A stretch of DNA of 64,000 nt from positions 3,286,001 to 3,350,000 of the forward strand of contig NZ_CP031967.1 in assembly GCF_003443615.1 (NCBI RefSeq), written 5' to 3'. Below are positions 11,501-20,185 of the stretch, piece after piece. The translations under genes and the position numbers were made by a program. The notes under the pieces are model-generated. The model saw only the letters and a program-made list of their open reading frames with translations, was not told the origin of the DNA and did no database searches. The DNA comes from Alteromonas sp. BL110 (GTDB taxonomy: Bacteria > Pseudomonadota > Gammaproteobacteria > Enterobacterales > Alteromonadaceae). Each line of letters opens with the position of its first letter. Within the stretch, counting starts at the first letter, position 1.

Positions 11501-12582
11501 TGATTGTTGGGGGCGGTTATGATGACGCTCAAGATGATCGTTCGATAAGGGCTAACGACGTAGTTGGCAACGCCGTCTATATGTTTGATGCAGATACTGG
11601 AAGCCTGCTTTGGCACGCCAGTAATGAAGATTCTGATCTTGATTTAACCCATATGACTTACAGTATTCCGGGACGCATTTCTGTTATCGATAGGGATAAT
11701 GATGGTGAAGCCGACCACATGTATGTTGCTGATACAGGGGGGCAACTATTTCGTCTGGACATCTATAATGGGGAGTCTGGTTCTGATTTTATAAAAGGTG
11801 CACGTATTGCCGATTTTGGTGGTGATACTGAAGAAACCAACCGTCGTTTTTATTATGGGCCGGATGTTACTGAAATCGCATTAGGTGATGAATTATATTA
11901 TGCCGTTGCGCTGGGTAGCGGTTGGCGTGCATCTCCACTTGATACAGTAGTGGAAGATAACTTCTACATGCTTAAAGATAGCGGGGTATTCAAACGTGAT
12001 GAGAGCGGTAAATACACATACATGACCACGGTGACCGAAAATAAAATGTATAACGCTACCAGTCATGCGCTAAATAGCAGTGATGAAAACGAACGTACAC
12101 TGGCGGCGGCAGAGTTCGCTAATAAAGATGGCTGGTATTTGAACTTAACGACGAATGGCGAGAAAGTGCTGTCTTCCCCGCTTATCATCGATTACAAAGT
12201 ATTTTTTACCACCTATGTTCCGGCTGTAAGCAGCACCAGCGCCTGTGCACCGCCTACCGGAAACAGTCGTGCATATCTTGTTAGTATGTTTAATGGCAAT
12301 GCTGTCACAGATGTGAATAATGACGGTGATGTGAATGGTGATGATCGCGTTGCTGAGTTGAAGCAAACCGGTATTGCACCTGAAACCAAAATACTTATTG
12401 AAGATATTGTCAGTCCAGTTGCATGTGTAGGTACAGAGTGTGTGTCTGCGGTAATTGAAGTCGATGAGGACGGTAATGACGAAGCTTGTACTAGCGCGTT
12501 TGAGTGCTTAGCTGAAAATATTTACGGGCGATTTGAACGTATTCAGCGCGGCAGCTGGCATTCAGAAACTGAAAGAGAATGA
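8512..12582 (+). CDS. pilY1: PilY1-type pilus tip adhesin, interrupted vWA plus C-terminal beta-propeller
   Basis: Secreted pilus-associated protein of 1356 residues with a signal peptide ending near residue 24. An N-terminal von Willebrand A domain has its MIDAS elements far apart: DxSxS at D49-S51-S53, threonine T492 (GFTPIVDT) and D589 (LSDGEAN). Between them lie two similar modules (about 135-284 and 297-463), each with the pattern NIPQGA and later PDIS..I...VD.S.W. These resemble DNRLRE/CBM-type jelly rolls, by eye only. The C-terminal PilY1 propeller begins near 690 and holds a calcium-loop pattern at D1060-D1068 (DRDNDGEAD), the position known in Pseudomonas PilY1. A second Asp-rich loop is near 1267-1278. 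It is larger than the Pseudomonas protein because of the inserts. Confidence 0.93.
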   Translation: MMKKITNYLASITLFSCIGFSAFGDDLDIYLGNASSAVTYNPNVLFIMDSSGSMASYDNTSQTRMLRVQNALKDALSSATNINAGLMRFSDYGGPILYPIRNIDEAVRPEIIVSTNDDNHDAHEINGTVTTDSNDLILSSGTKTVTSGLRFTDLNIPQGATIVSANIRLTSERFNIAGTSLVISAEASASSTEFSSSRNNLSERTKTAANVEWLTDNDFPASGEVITTPDISAVIQEVVDLSAWCGGKSLNILIEGSSSDNASGREARASDVGQSGAPQLVVSYDDSTATGCVQGEGIYQVGSSRDNSEEATNGNPNTGSELTFHPSYNDYIGVRFRNINIPQGAEIAEAYLEFTAYSTVTYGNPSMRIRGVADDDASDFHPNQRYRLRNLPKTSGITWSMPAFYNNNSYRTPDISSIVKQIVDRSGWESGNDMAFVMDDFVSYRGAHTYNSPSKAPRLIVKYNGAATPGATASVREHLISKIDELSANGFTPIVDTLLEATNYYGGRSVDYGRKRGESGVNNSVRKSTRVSHRSSYIGEDSILPSGCTEDNLSDTDCVTEQIPTPATYISPVSDLQCQTNNHIVLLSDGEANNNHSVSKIQALLGESCTGSGGEKCGLDLVRNISDTSTSVIGPRVITHTIGFAANNTANNFLNQLALQSGGGFYQADNSTDLLEAFNTILRSVKDVNATFVSPGVAVNQLNRLTHRDELYFALFKPSEGAIWPGNLKRYRLSGDEILDKNSHSAVDSETGFFAENSHSYWSTLADGSEVSEGGAASRMGGNRNIYVFDGTGAIVDEDNALHEDNSSITTEDLAIQNETDAADLRDAILKWARGVDVKDTNGNGSTSDYRTQMGDPIHSQPIIVNYGTDDSSIFVATNQGMLHSFDTETGEENFAIMPKELLQNLHHFYKDTPSLNHEYGLDGDMVLRTVDNKMYLYVGMRRGGRNYYVFDITTKNSPKLKYQLTGGEGELTKLGQTWSRPTITKVNMGGEVKNVMIVGGGYDDAQDDRSIRANDVVGNAVYMFDADTGSLLWHASNEDSDLDLTHMTYSIPGRISVIDRDNDGEADHMYVADTGGQLFRLDIYNGESGSDFIKGARIADFGGDTEETNRRFYYGPDVTEIALGDELYYAVALGSGWRASPLDTVVEDNFYMLKDSGVFKRDESGKYTYMTTVTENKMYNATSHALNSSDENERTLAAAEFANKDGWYLNLTTNGEKVLSSPLIIDYKVFFTTYVPAVSSTSACAPPTGNSRAYLVSMFNGNAVTDVNNDGDVNGDDRVAELKQTGIAPETKILIEDIVSPVACVGTECVSAVIEVDEDGNDEACTSAFECLAENIYGRFERIQRGSWHSETERE

Positions 12583-12584
12583 TT

Positions 12585-13049
12585 ATGGAAGCAAAAAAAC
12601 ACGCTCAGGGCTTTTCGCTTATTGAACTCATGATAGTAGTAGCTATCGTCGGCATAATTGCGGCCATAGCCTACCCATCATATCAGGGGGTTATTGCTGA
12701 TGGATATCGAGGTACCGGTCAGGCTGATTTGTTAGGCCTAGCGTCAGCGATGGAGCGTCATCATAGTGGCTCCTTTAGTTACAAAGGTGCTGGTGCGAGT
12801 GGAGGCGATACAGGAACGCCTTCTATTTTTGCAACACATTCACCTTCATCAGAGCCAGCGGCTAACAAGCGTTATAATCTAACTATTCAATCTGCAAGTG
12901 TGACCAGTTATGAATTGAGAGCAACCCCAGTATCGGGCACTGGCCAAGGAGCAGACGGTACCCTTTACTACTTCAGCGATGGAAGGAAAGGGTGGGACAA
13001 AAACAATAATGGCTCACTTGAAACCGCTGAATATTGCTGGTCCTGTTAA
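12585..13049 (+). CDS. pilE: Type IV minor pilin PilE
   Basis: Minor pilin with a textbook class III signal: a basic leader ends in GFSLIELMIVVAIVGI, cleaved before phenylalanine, with Glu at mature position 5. ATG 12585 is preferred because AGAGA lies seven bases upstream; ATG 12579 overlaps the pilY1 stop. Near the C-terminus is an EF-hand-like loop, DKNNNGSLETAE, followed by a CWSC pair. It is the last gene of the pilV-W-X-Y1-E operon, the same order as in other gammaproteobacteria. Confidence 0.9.
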   Translation: MEAKKHAQGFSLIELMIVVAIVGIIAAIAYPSYQGVIADGYRGTGQADLLGLASAMERHHSGSFSYKGAGASGGDTGTPSIFATHSPSSEPAANKRYNLTIQSASVTSYELRATPVSGTGQGADGTLYYFSDGRKGWDKNNNGSLETAEYCWSC

Positions 13050-13072
13050 AACCCAATTCATTCTCTCAGCTT

Positions 13073-13107
13073 TTACACCCTAGTAAATTTAATCTACTAG
13101 GGTGTAA
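13073..13107. terminator. Hairpin between convergent pilin genes
   Basis: A perfect 13-bp inverted repeat (13073-13085 with 13095-13107) with a 9-base loop lies between pilE and the opposite-strand pilin genes. The stop codon of the minus-strand gene (13097-13099) is inside the stem. No good T-run follows on either side, so efficient intrinsic termination is uncertain. Confidence 0.55.
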
Positions 13108-13438
13108 TTGTCGGTATACCAAACACGGCTATATCCTCCCAGTGTTGGTCTACTGCATCTTGCGTATACGCCAATCTCGTAGTATTTGACAGTTGTATTT
13201 GTTCGTCTTGTGATTTTAACGTTGCCTGCCAAAGCACCCGCGTTTTAATTTCGCTTGAAAGTAGGTAAGCACTAGAGGTCATAAAAATTAAAAGCGCTAT
13301 GAGTACCTCTATTAACACCCCTCCTTTGTTTTCACCACTACAATTTGAGTCAAAACTATTATCATCAGGCGTGATTCGACGCTTTACTGCCAATACGCTT
13401 TTGAATTCTCTTTGTTGGGGCTTTTTAATTGATGTCAT
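13097..13438 (-). CDS. Small PilV/GspI-like (PpdC-like) pilin
   Basis: A 113-residue pilin-like protein. After a long basic leader of about 39 residues comes GGVLIEVLIALLIF, which fits prepilin peptidase cleavage between the two glycines, leaving Glu at mature position 5. It is the last of four overlapping minus-strand genes and its size and place match ppdC of the E. coli ppdA-ppdB-ygdB-ppdC cluster. It overlaps the gene before it by 14 bases. The assignment to a particular minor-pilin class is by stem sequence and order only. Confidence 0.72.
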   Translation of the reverse strand: MTSIKKPQQREFKSVLAVKRRITPDDNSFDSNCSGENKGGVLIEVLIALLIFMTSSAYLLSSEIKTRVLWQATLKSQDEQIQLSNTTRLAYTQDAVDQHWEDIAVFGIPTITP

Positions 13439-14357
13439 ACCAGGTTCCAGGAACGGGGATTATTTTCGCTATATTAGCGCTAGCCTGTAAGTTGCTAAGT
13501 ACTTGCGCTGAAGGCATCAATAGACCATTTATCTGCTTTTGTAACTGAGTATTAGATACAAACGCGCCTTTAATTGAACTTGAATGTGCAAGATTGAGTT
13601 CATGAGTAGCAGTGGTGGTGGAGAGCATGATGATCAGCCCAAAGAAATGCGTATTTGCACTTATAGTAAGGTCTCCATCTACCACAAGTAACAAGACTGG
13701 CGCTGAACTCGATGTATGAGTTAAGTCACTATGGGTTAAAACGCAGTCACCATTTATCCAATAGACGGTGGCATCCGCTAAGTTGTAGCAATGAGAAGTT
13801 GTTATGCTATTGGGAAAGAATGCTGCACTTAGCTCGGCCTCACTTCGATTGAACAACCAGTGAGTAAGCTGGTTATCCCATGACAATAGCTGAGCTGCAG
13901 TGGGTAGCCTAAGAAGGGCTGGGTAACGAAGAAAGTTAGCTTTATATTTGATGTTTTCTGCATTGTGAGAAACGCTTATTTCGTAGTGGGTGAGGGACTG
14001 CTCTCCAACACCTTTTAGGCTTTCTTGATGTACTGTGGTTGATAGAAAAGGCTTATTTGTCGTGTTTAATGCTGCTGAAACGCTTTGCGTGCGAAGCGCC
14101 ATCGCTAAATCTTTAAGGTGTTTTTTTAATATTGCCTGGAAGCTTTCTGAGTCTTGCCTGATTTTTTGTATGGCATAATACTGCTGAACGTTTTGCGATG
14201 TAGTTATGGTAGCAAAAGTCACTACACTTAGGAGCATTGCTACAATAGCGAGGACCGCTATACCTTGTTGCTTCGCTTGAGAAAAGTAACGCTTAAACTT
14301 TAAGTTTTGTGTATAAGGGACGTTATTTCTCCACTCTACAATTTCTTTATCTCTCAT
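13425..14357 (-). CDS. PilX/YgdB-position pilus protein with extra C-terminal domain
   Basis: A 310-residue protein starting with a basic leader and QQGIAVLAIVAMLLS, a PilX-type stem without Glu at position 5. It takes the ygdB place in a ppdA-ppdB-ygdB-ppdC-like order but is over twice as long as YgdB (about 135 residues). The C-terminal third (about 215-275) has short repeating strands (VDGDLTISAN, then FGLIIM, then IKGAFVSN) suggestive of a beta-helix or bactofilin-like fold, inferred by eye. It overlaps both neighbours by 11-14 bases. Confidence 0.7.
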   Translation of the reverse strand: MRDKEIVEWRNNVPYTQNLKFKRYFSQAKQQGIAVLAIVAMLLSVVTFATITTSQNVQQYYAIQKIRQDSESFQAILKKHLKDLAMALRTQSVSAALNTTNKPFLSTTVHQESLKGVGEQSLTHYEISVSHNAENIKYKANFLRYPALLRLPTAAQLLSWDNQLTHWLFNRSEAELSAAFFPNSITTSHCYNLADATVYWINGDCVLTHSDLTHTSSSAPVLLLVVDGDLTISANTHFFGLIIMLSTTTATHELNLAHSSSIKGAFVSNTQLQKQINGLLMPSAQVLSNLQASANIAKIIPVPGTWYDIN

Positions 14358-14991
14358 TTAGCGCCTCCACCACGAAGGTGTTGCTCGTTACAACGTTTGG
14401 GTTTATTACACTCCGTAGGCTTATGTTAATTTCATAGGCTGAGCCCCAACTACCTTTGTGTAAATTGCTTATGGCAAACTGTGTTACCTCGACAGTGTTT
14501 GGGTCGGTCAAGTCAAACCATCCCCCTTGCGTACAGGTCTTTCCTCCAACTCTGTATTCAATTGACTTATCGTGTAATCGATATCCAAACAACTCGTCCT
14601 GTGATTCTGTAATGGCTCCGCTACTATCTCTGTCATAGGAAAACGTGATACAACTATTTAGTGTTTCACCAGCTCGGTAGCCGAGTGCCACGTTTGACAC
14701 AGTATGGTTGGTGTTCGCAAGGGTTGAAAAAGGCGTAAGCATAGTGACGTTCTCAATGAAACCTGCTCTGCTTAAATGCCGTGAAATAGTATCTTGTAAT
14801 GCACGGGCGTCTTCTTCAATAGCGGTGGCGTGTTGTAGCGTCGATAAGCTAATGTGAGACTGTACGCTATAGGTCGTTATTGCTGTTATCAGTATGCCTG
14901 ATAAAGCGCAGGCCACCATAAGTTCTGTCATACTATAGCCGACTGTTTTATATGTATTTAAGCCGTTTAAGGTCTTCGGGAAAGTTAGCAT
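14347..14991 (-). CDS. PilW/GspJ-like (PpdB-like) minor pilin
   Basis: A 214-residue minor pilin. The leader ends VG before YSMTELMVACALSGI, with Glu at mature position 5 followed by a hydrophobic stem. In the globular part, YDRDSSGAITESQDE looks like an EF-hand-type calcium loop. It overlaps its neighbours on both sides, so the four minus-strand genes are translated as a unit. Size and order match ppdB of E. coli. Confidence 0.75.
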   Translation of the reverse strand: MLTFPKTLNGLNTYKTVGYSMTELMVACALSGILITAITTYSVQSHISLSTLQHATAIEEDARALQDTISRHLSRAGFIENVTMLTPFSTLANTNHTVSNVALGYRAGETLNSCITFSYDRDSSGAITESQDELFGYRLHDKSIEYRVGGKTCTQGGWFDLTDPNTVEVTQFAISNLHKGSWGSAYEINISLRSVINPNVVTSNTFVVEALNER

Positions 14992-15539
14992 AGCGTAATA
15001 CCTGTAATGGGCTGTTCGCTACATAGCTTCACTCGACCCAACGGGCTAATAGTGACTTTGGCAGCAAAATGGTCACTGGAGAGCTTAAATGTGGTGGCGC
15101 TGCCGAAATTAAGTGTACCGTGTTGATTGAAGACTACGGTTTTGTCTTCTGCGTTTAATGTTGTTAGCTTTGCATTCCATTTAGCTGGAAGTTCCCAAAA
15201 CGCGGCGTCGTTAAGCGCACAGTGCTGGTTTGTTGAACACGTGCAGTTTTCATTGTCACTTATTATCACGCAGTTCGCATTTTCGAATTTTGCGATTAGG
15301 TAATAGGGCTTTTTTTGGGTAAGCGCATAGATACGAGCTTGCTTAGCAGAGTTGGCTAATTGCGACGCGAAATGTTTAAAATCGTTTCGTTCTAGCCACG
15401 TTCGAAATGACGGAACCGTGCTTACCGACAATATACTTGTAATACTTATTACGATAAGTAATTCAATGAGCGACATGCCTATTGTGCGCTTGAACCCACT
15501 ATATTCTCTTTTTTTATTTCTTCCTTCAGGAAAAGCCAT
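14985..15539 (-). CDS. FimT/GspH-like (PpdA-like) minor pilin
   Basis: First gene of the minus-strand pilin set, 184 residues. The leader ends IG before MSLIELLIVISITSIL, with Glu at mature position 5. The following ARxxALTQ-type stretch (KQARIYALTQKK) near residue 70 is typical of GspH/FimT pilins. A CTCSTNQHC cysteine cluster lies mid-protein. It starts 78 bases from the divergent PilE-like gene, so the promoters of both must lie in that short gap. Confidence 0.75.
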   Translation of the reverse strand: MAFPEGRNKKREYSGFKRTIGMSLIELLIVISITSILSVSTVPSFRTWLERNDFKHFASQLANSAKQARIYALTQKKPYYLIAKFENANCVIISDNENCTCSTNQHCALNDAAFWELPAKWNAKLTTLNAEDKTVVFNQHGTLNFGSATTFKLSSDHFAAKVTISPLGRVKLCSEQPITGITLC

Positions 15540-15617
15540 CCGTAAGTCCAGTAATAGTGCCAGTGCTAAATTGATAGGCTTAATGTACTGGAAAATTCAC
15601 TTAGAGAAAGCTGTACC

Positions 15618-16010
15618 ATGGAAGGGAATGATATCGCGAATGAAAGCCAAATATTTAAGGATGGGTTTACACTTGTCGAGGCATTAGCTGTACTGGCTAT
15701 CGTCAGTATATTAAGTTTAGCAACTACAACAGCGATAATATCAAGTTGGCAATTAAGCCAAGTAAATCAAGTTAAAGCGTACTTGTTATCAATACAGTCA
15801 ATGCAGTCAAGAAGTTGGTTAGAGTCAGGTGTTTACCTACCGTTGACTGCTCTGCCTCAAGCCAATATCGCCAAAGTCAGCATTGCACAGACGATGAGCC
15901 AAAGTGGTGAATATGAAGTGGCAGCTACGCTATTTTTTAAAAAGCAAGATGACAGTTGTAGGGTTATAAAAATAAGTGAAACCTCGTTGGCCCCAAAAGA
16001 ATGCTGGTAA
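15618..16010 (+). CDS. Solitary PilE-like pilin
   Basis: A 130-residue pilin-like protein with a 15-residue leader ending KDG, then FTLVEALAVLAIVSIL (Glu at mature position 5). Two cysteines near the C-terminus (SCRV and ECW) could form the usual pilin disulfide loop. It is divergent from the minus-strand pilin set and convergent with the FimT-like gene that follows. It may be the fifth member of the second minor-pilin set. Confidence 0.75.
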   Translation: MEGNDIANESQIFKDGFTLVEALAVLAIVSILSLATTTAIISSWQLSQVNQVKAYLLSIQSMQSRSWLESGVYLPLTALPQANIAKVSIAQTMSQSGEYEVAATLFFKKQDDSCRVIKISETSLAPKECW

Positions 16011-16083
16011 TAGCGTTACCAACCCAGTTTATCAACTCCGTAAACTAACTTCGGCTGGTAAATGCGGGAATTAACTACGGCTA

Positions 16084-16665
16084 CTAACTACAAGATAGCG
16101 CATCGCCATCTAAATCTTCTTTTTTACCATCGTCGTCACTGTCTACAGCTATTGAAATTCGTCCGTATAGCGAAAGTAACAGGGCTGAGGCATAGTCAGC
16201 ATCGTTATCCTTGGGGCATAGCGTAATTGTTGCTGCCGTATCGATTGCGCCTTGCTCATCAAAGGTTAAGCTTCCTGTCACACCGTAGATAGCGTTTGCG
16301 GAGTTAAGCGGATCGCTTGCGACAATAAGCGCTTCGCTATTGTCACGACTACCATTGCCGTTTGTGTCCACAAATACCATTTTCGCTTTTTTCCAGCTGC
16401 TTGTGCAGGCTGTGTAATTTTCTGTTGGACACAAAACAACACTTGCTTGTTCGTCTACCGCGGTAAACCTAGCCCGCTGTACCACGGCACTTAAATTATT
16501 TATATCTGATGTGATTCTATTTTTGATAAGAATGCTTTGTATACTAGGCGCGACAGTAGTAAGGATAATCGCCAACACTGCAACGGCGACCAGCATTTCC
16601 AGCAGTGTAAGTCCTTTTTGGTTAACAAAGGCTTTTGGATATTTTTTTAATCTTGTTCTTATCAT
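16084..16665 (-). CDS. fimT: FimT/GspH-family minor pilin
   Basis: A 193-residue protein with leader to QKG, then LTLLEMLVAVAVLAI (Glu at mature position 5). The ARFTAV block and the VFVDTNGNGSRDNSEALIV stretch are typical of FimT/GspH, and the latter follows an EF-hand loop pattern. The C-terminus is strikingly aspartate-rich (DSDDDGKKEDLDGD). The gene stands alone on the minus strand; the pilV-W-X-Y1-E operon has no fimT/fimU of its own, so this one may serve it. Confidence 0.82.
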   Translation of the reverse strand: MIRTRLKKYPKAFVNQKGLTLLEMLVAVAVLAIILTTVAPSIQSILIKNRITSDINNLSAVVQRARFTAVDEQASVVLCPTENYTACTSSWKKAKMVFVDTNGNGSRDNSEALIVASDPLNSANAIYGVTGSLTFDEQGAIDTAATITLCPKDNDADYASALLLSLYGRISIAVDSDDDGKKEDLDGDALSCS

Positions 16666-17126
16666 TGTGAGACTGCTATTTTTCCTAACTTTACTAAATC
16701 TGAACTAATGCGTTGCGCGGAACAAACCGCAGGTAAGCCAATTGCTTTCAAGGTGGCTGAGGCTACGGGGGGGCTGTCTTGAGCAAAAAACTTGCTCACC
16801 TCCAATTTACTTCTTTATTCTATCTTCGATGTAATGATACTAAGCGATAAATATGCATTACTCGCCTATCTTTTAGGGTAAACTAAAATACAGTAGCAAA
16901 GGTATGTTTTACCGTGATATCGCATAGTTGACCATACGCCTTACGGTTAACTATTTCGCAAAACCAATGCCTACGCTAAAAAACAATAAAATTAAGATCC
17001 GTTGCACTTTCTTTTGCACAGTAAGTGTAAGGTAAATCAAATAGATGCGAGGATACCACTAACATCTGAAGTGATATTGTCGTAGAATCGAGTTCCAGGA
17101 CGCCTCAAAAATACGTGGATATTACA
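16666..17126. other. Intergenic region upstream of nadE
   Basis: About 460 bases between the divergent fimT-like gene and nadE with no supported gene. It contains a hairpin TGAGCAA/TTGCTCA (16780-16786 with 16792-16798) and a near-perfect 10-base inverted repeat spaced by 11 (16924-16933 with 16945-16954; core AGTTGACC/GGTTAACT, one mismatch) that could be an operator. Promoters for both genes are expected here but no strong -35/-10 pair was identified. Confidence 0.45.
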
Positions 17127-18304
<1,178 letters not shown>

Positions 18305-18326
18305 CCAGACGGTGTCTATCGAACAT

Positions 18327-18354
18327 AAAAAAGGGAGCCATTGGCTCCCTTTTT
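18327..18354. terminator. Bidirectional terminator between glnB and slyD
   Basis: GGGAGCC (18333-18339) pairs with GGCTCCC (18343-18349) across a 3-base loop. An A-run precedes and a T-run follows, so it can work for both converging genes. Confidence 0.93.
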
Positions 18355-18371
18355 GATACGTTCAACACAAT

Positions 18372-18887
18372 TTAGTGCTTATCTTCTGAGCACTCGCCTG
18401 TTTTCGGATCGCAACAGCTGCTTTCTTCCTGATGAACATGACCGTGCTCAAGCTCTTCTTTCGTTGCTTCACGTACGTCAACAACCGTAACATCGAACGT
18501 TAAAGGAATGCCTGCTAGCGGGTGGTTACCATCAACAACAACTTCTTCGTCAGTTGTTTCTATGATGATTACAGACTGCTCACCCTGTGGGGTAGTGGCG
18601 CGGAAAGACATACCAACTTCAACATCCATACCGTCGAACATAGAGCGAGGTACGGTTTGAACAAGTTCATCAGAACGTTCACCATAAGCCTTCTCAGGGT
18701 TTACAGAAACGTTGAAGCTATCATCTTTCGATTTACCGATAAGAGCATCTTCTAGTCCTTCAATTAAGAAGCGACGGCCTAAAAGTACAACTAGCGGCGA
18801 TTTACCTTCTGAAGAGTCTAGCGTTGTGCCGTCTTCGGTAGATACGGTGTAGTGTAGCGTTACAACGCTGTCAGAAGTAATTGTCAT
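18372..18887 (-). CDS. slyD: FKBP-type isomerase and metallochaperone SlyD
   Basis: Cytosolic prolyl isomerase and chaperone that also binds nickel. It has the FKBP core split by an insert-in-flap domain, the DGNHPLAGIPLTFDV block, and a metal-binding tail with His and Cys (HGHVHQEESSCC...GECSEDKH). The tail is shorter than in E. coli. ATG 18887 gives 171 residues and has AGGA upstream; a longer in-frame start would add 13 unlikely residues. In E. coli SlyD delivers nickel to hydrogenase; no hydrogenase gene is visible here. Confidence 0.95.
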   Translation of the reverse strand: MTITSDSVVTLHYTVSTEDGTTLDSSEGKSPLVVLLGRRFLIEGLEDALIGKSKDDSFNVSVNPEKAYGERSDELVQTVPRSMFDGMDVEVGMSFRATTPQGEQSVIIIETTDEEVVVDGNHPLAGIPLTFDVTVVDVREATKEELEHGHVHQEESSCCDPKTGECSEDKH

Positions 18888-18951
18888 AACAAATCCTATC
18901 TTGGCCCTATGATAAAAAAAGGGCAATAAATTTAATGCAGCAGTAAACTGC

Positions 18952-19998
18952 TTATCGACGTTTTTTCACAATATTGCTTGCTTGTTGCTCAATACTGTAC
19001 GGCAAGCTATTAGGGTAACAGGTAATGGCGTTGTTATCAGCCAGTCTGTGTAAATCTTCGGTGGTAGTGTCGTTATTCAACACGGCAATAAACCAGGTTT
19101 CGTTGTCGAGCGACGCAACATTCAGTACTTTGCCCGCTATACGCCAATTTTCACCTAATTGCTTTTCAAGGCTGTCGCCAGGTTTAATATCTACTTTTTC
19201 TTCAAGCTTAAAGCTGTAGGCGGCACGTTTGTTTTTGCCTAAAAAGCGTGTTCGTGCAACTACTTCTTGCCCCATGTAACAGCCTTTATCAAAGTCGATA
19301 CCGTGAAGCCCATGCACATTAATCATTTGTGGTACATATTCCGCCACCGCTTCGCCCTGAACTAAGGCATGTACGCTTTCTATTTGTATGGCATCAAACA
19401 CGACGTGGGAATAACAAGCTACAGTTTTTGTCTCAATTAACGTGTTTAATTGCTTTGTGCCGATTTCATCTAAAAGAACAACAATGCCTTTGCGAGTAGT
19501 GTTGGCTAAAAATGCTACGCCATGCTCGCTTTCTATTTTCGGCAGCATACCTTTTTCAGCGATATCTCCTTCAACAAGTTGTGCGACTTCATCGCTTGAA
19601 AACAGTTGTCCTAATAGGACGTTCACCTTATCAGTCTTTGCAGCATCAAGTGATATGAAGTAAGCGCCGTAAGCCTGCGTGTCGTCGACAATATCGACCT
19701 TAGAAAACACACCATACTTATTTAGCTGGGCTAAAGAATGGCTGCCAGCATCATCATTTGTAATCAGCAATAATTTGCTTAAATGTCGGGTTACGTACCC
19801 CGTAGACCACGTTTTGCCTTTGTTATCACAATGCGCAAAATGCCTTGCCGTTTTTTCGTCAAGTTTATTGATATTGACCGTGATTTGCCCTTGAAGGTAG
19901 CTGTCAGCCTGTTCTCCCTGCAACGAAATAATCATGCTATTTGAAAGCTTGACCATAAACTCATGGGGAAGGTTTTGTAATGCTGCGATAGATGTCAT
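18952..19998 (-). CDS. ygfZ: Folate-dependent Fe-S cluster maturation protein YgfZ
   Basis: Tetrahydrofolate-binding protein related to the glycine cleavage T protein, needed for some iron-sulfur enzymes. The family signature KGCYMGQEVVAR is near residue 238. The chosen ATG (19998) has GGTGA seven bases upstream; GTG 20007 would add three residues. It is divergent from sdhE-ygfX, the same arrangement as in E. coli. Confidence 0.94.
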   Translation of the reverse strand: MTSIAALQNLPHEFMVKLSNSMIISLQGEQADSYLQGQITVNINKLDEKTARHFAHCDNKGKTWSTGYVTRHLSKLLLITNDDAGSHSLAQLNKYGVFSKVDIVDDTQAYGAYFISLDAAKTDKVNVLLGQLFSSDEVAQLVEGDIAEKGMLPKIESEHGVAFLANTTRKGIVVLLDEIGTKQLNTLIETKTVACYSHVVFDAIQIESVHALVQGEAVAEYVPQMINVHGLHGIDFDKGCYMGQEVVARTRFLGKNKRAAYSFKLEEKVDIKPGDSLEKQLGENWRIAGKVLNVASLDNETWFIAVLNNDTTTEDLHRLADNNAITCYPNSLPYSIEQQASNIVKKRR

Positions 19999-20185
19999 AT
20001 TCACCACTGTAAAGTTCGCTATATCTATTCAAGGTATGGTAAATCGAGCAATATTCAAGGGCAATACACACTAATGTGTGTAGATTAAGTTCTATTTAGT
20101 TTGCTTATCCGTCCAAAAGAGCAGTGATCCCCAACCGCAGGGCATGGTATTATGGTTAGCGAATAAAAAACGGTATTAAAGACAT

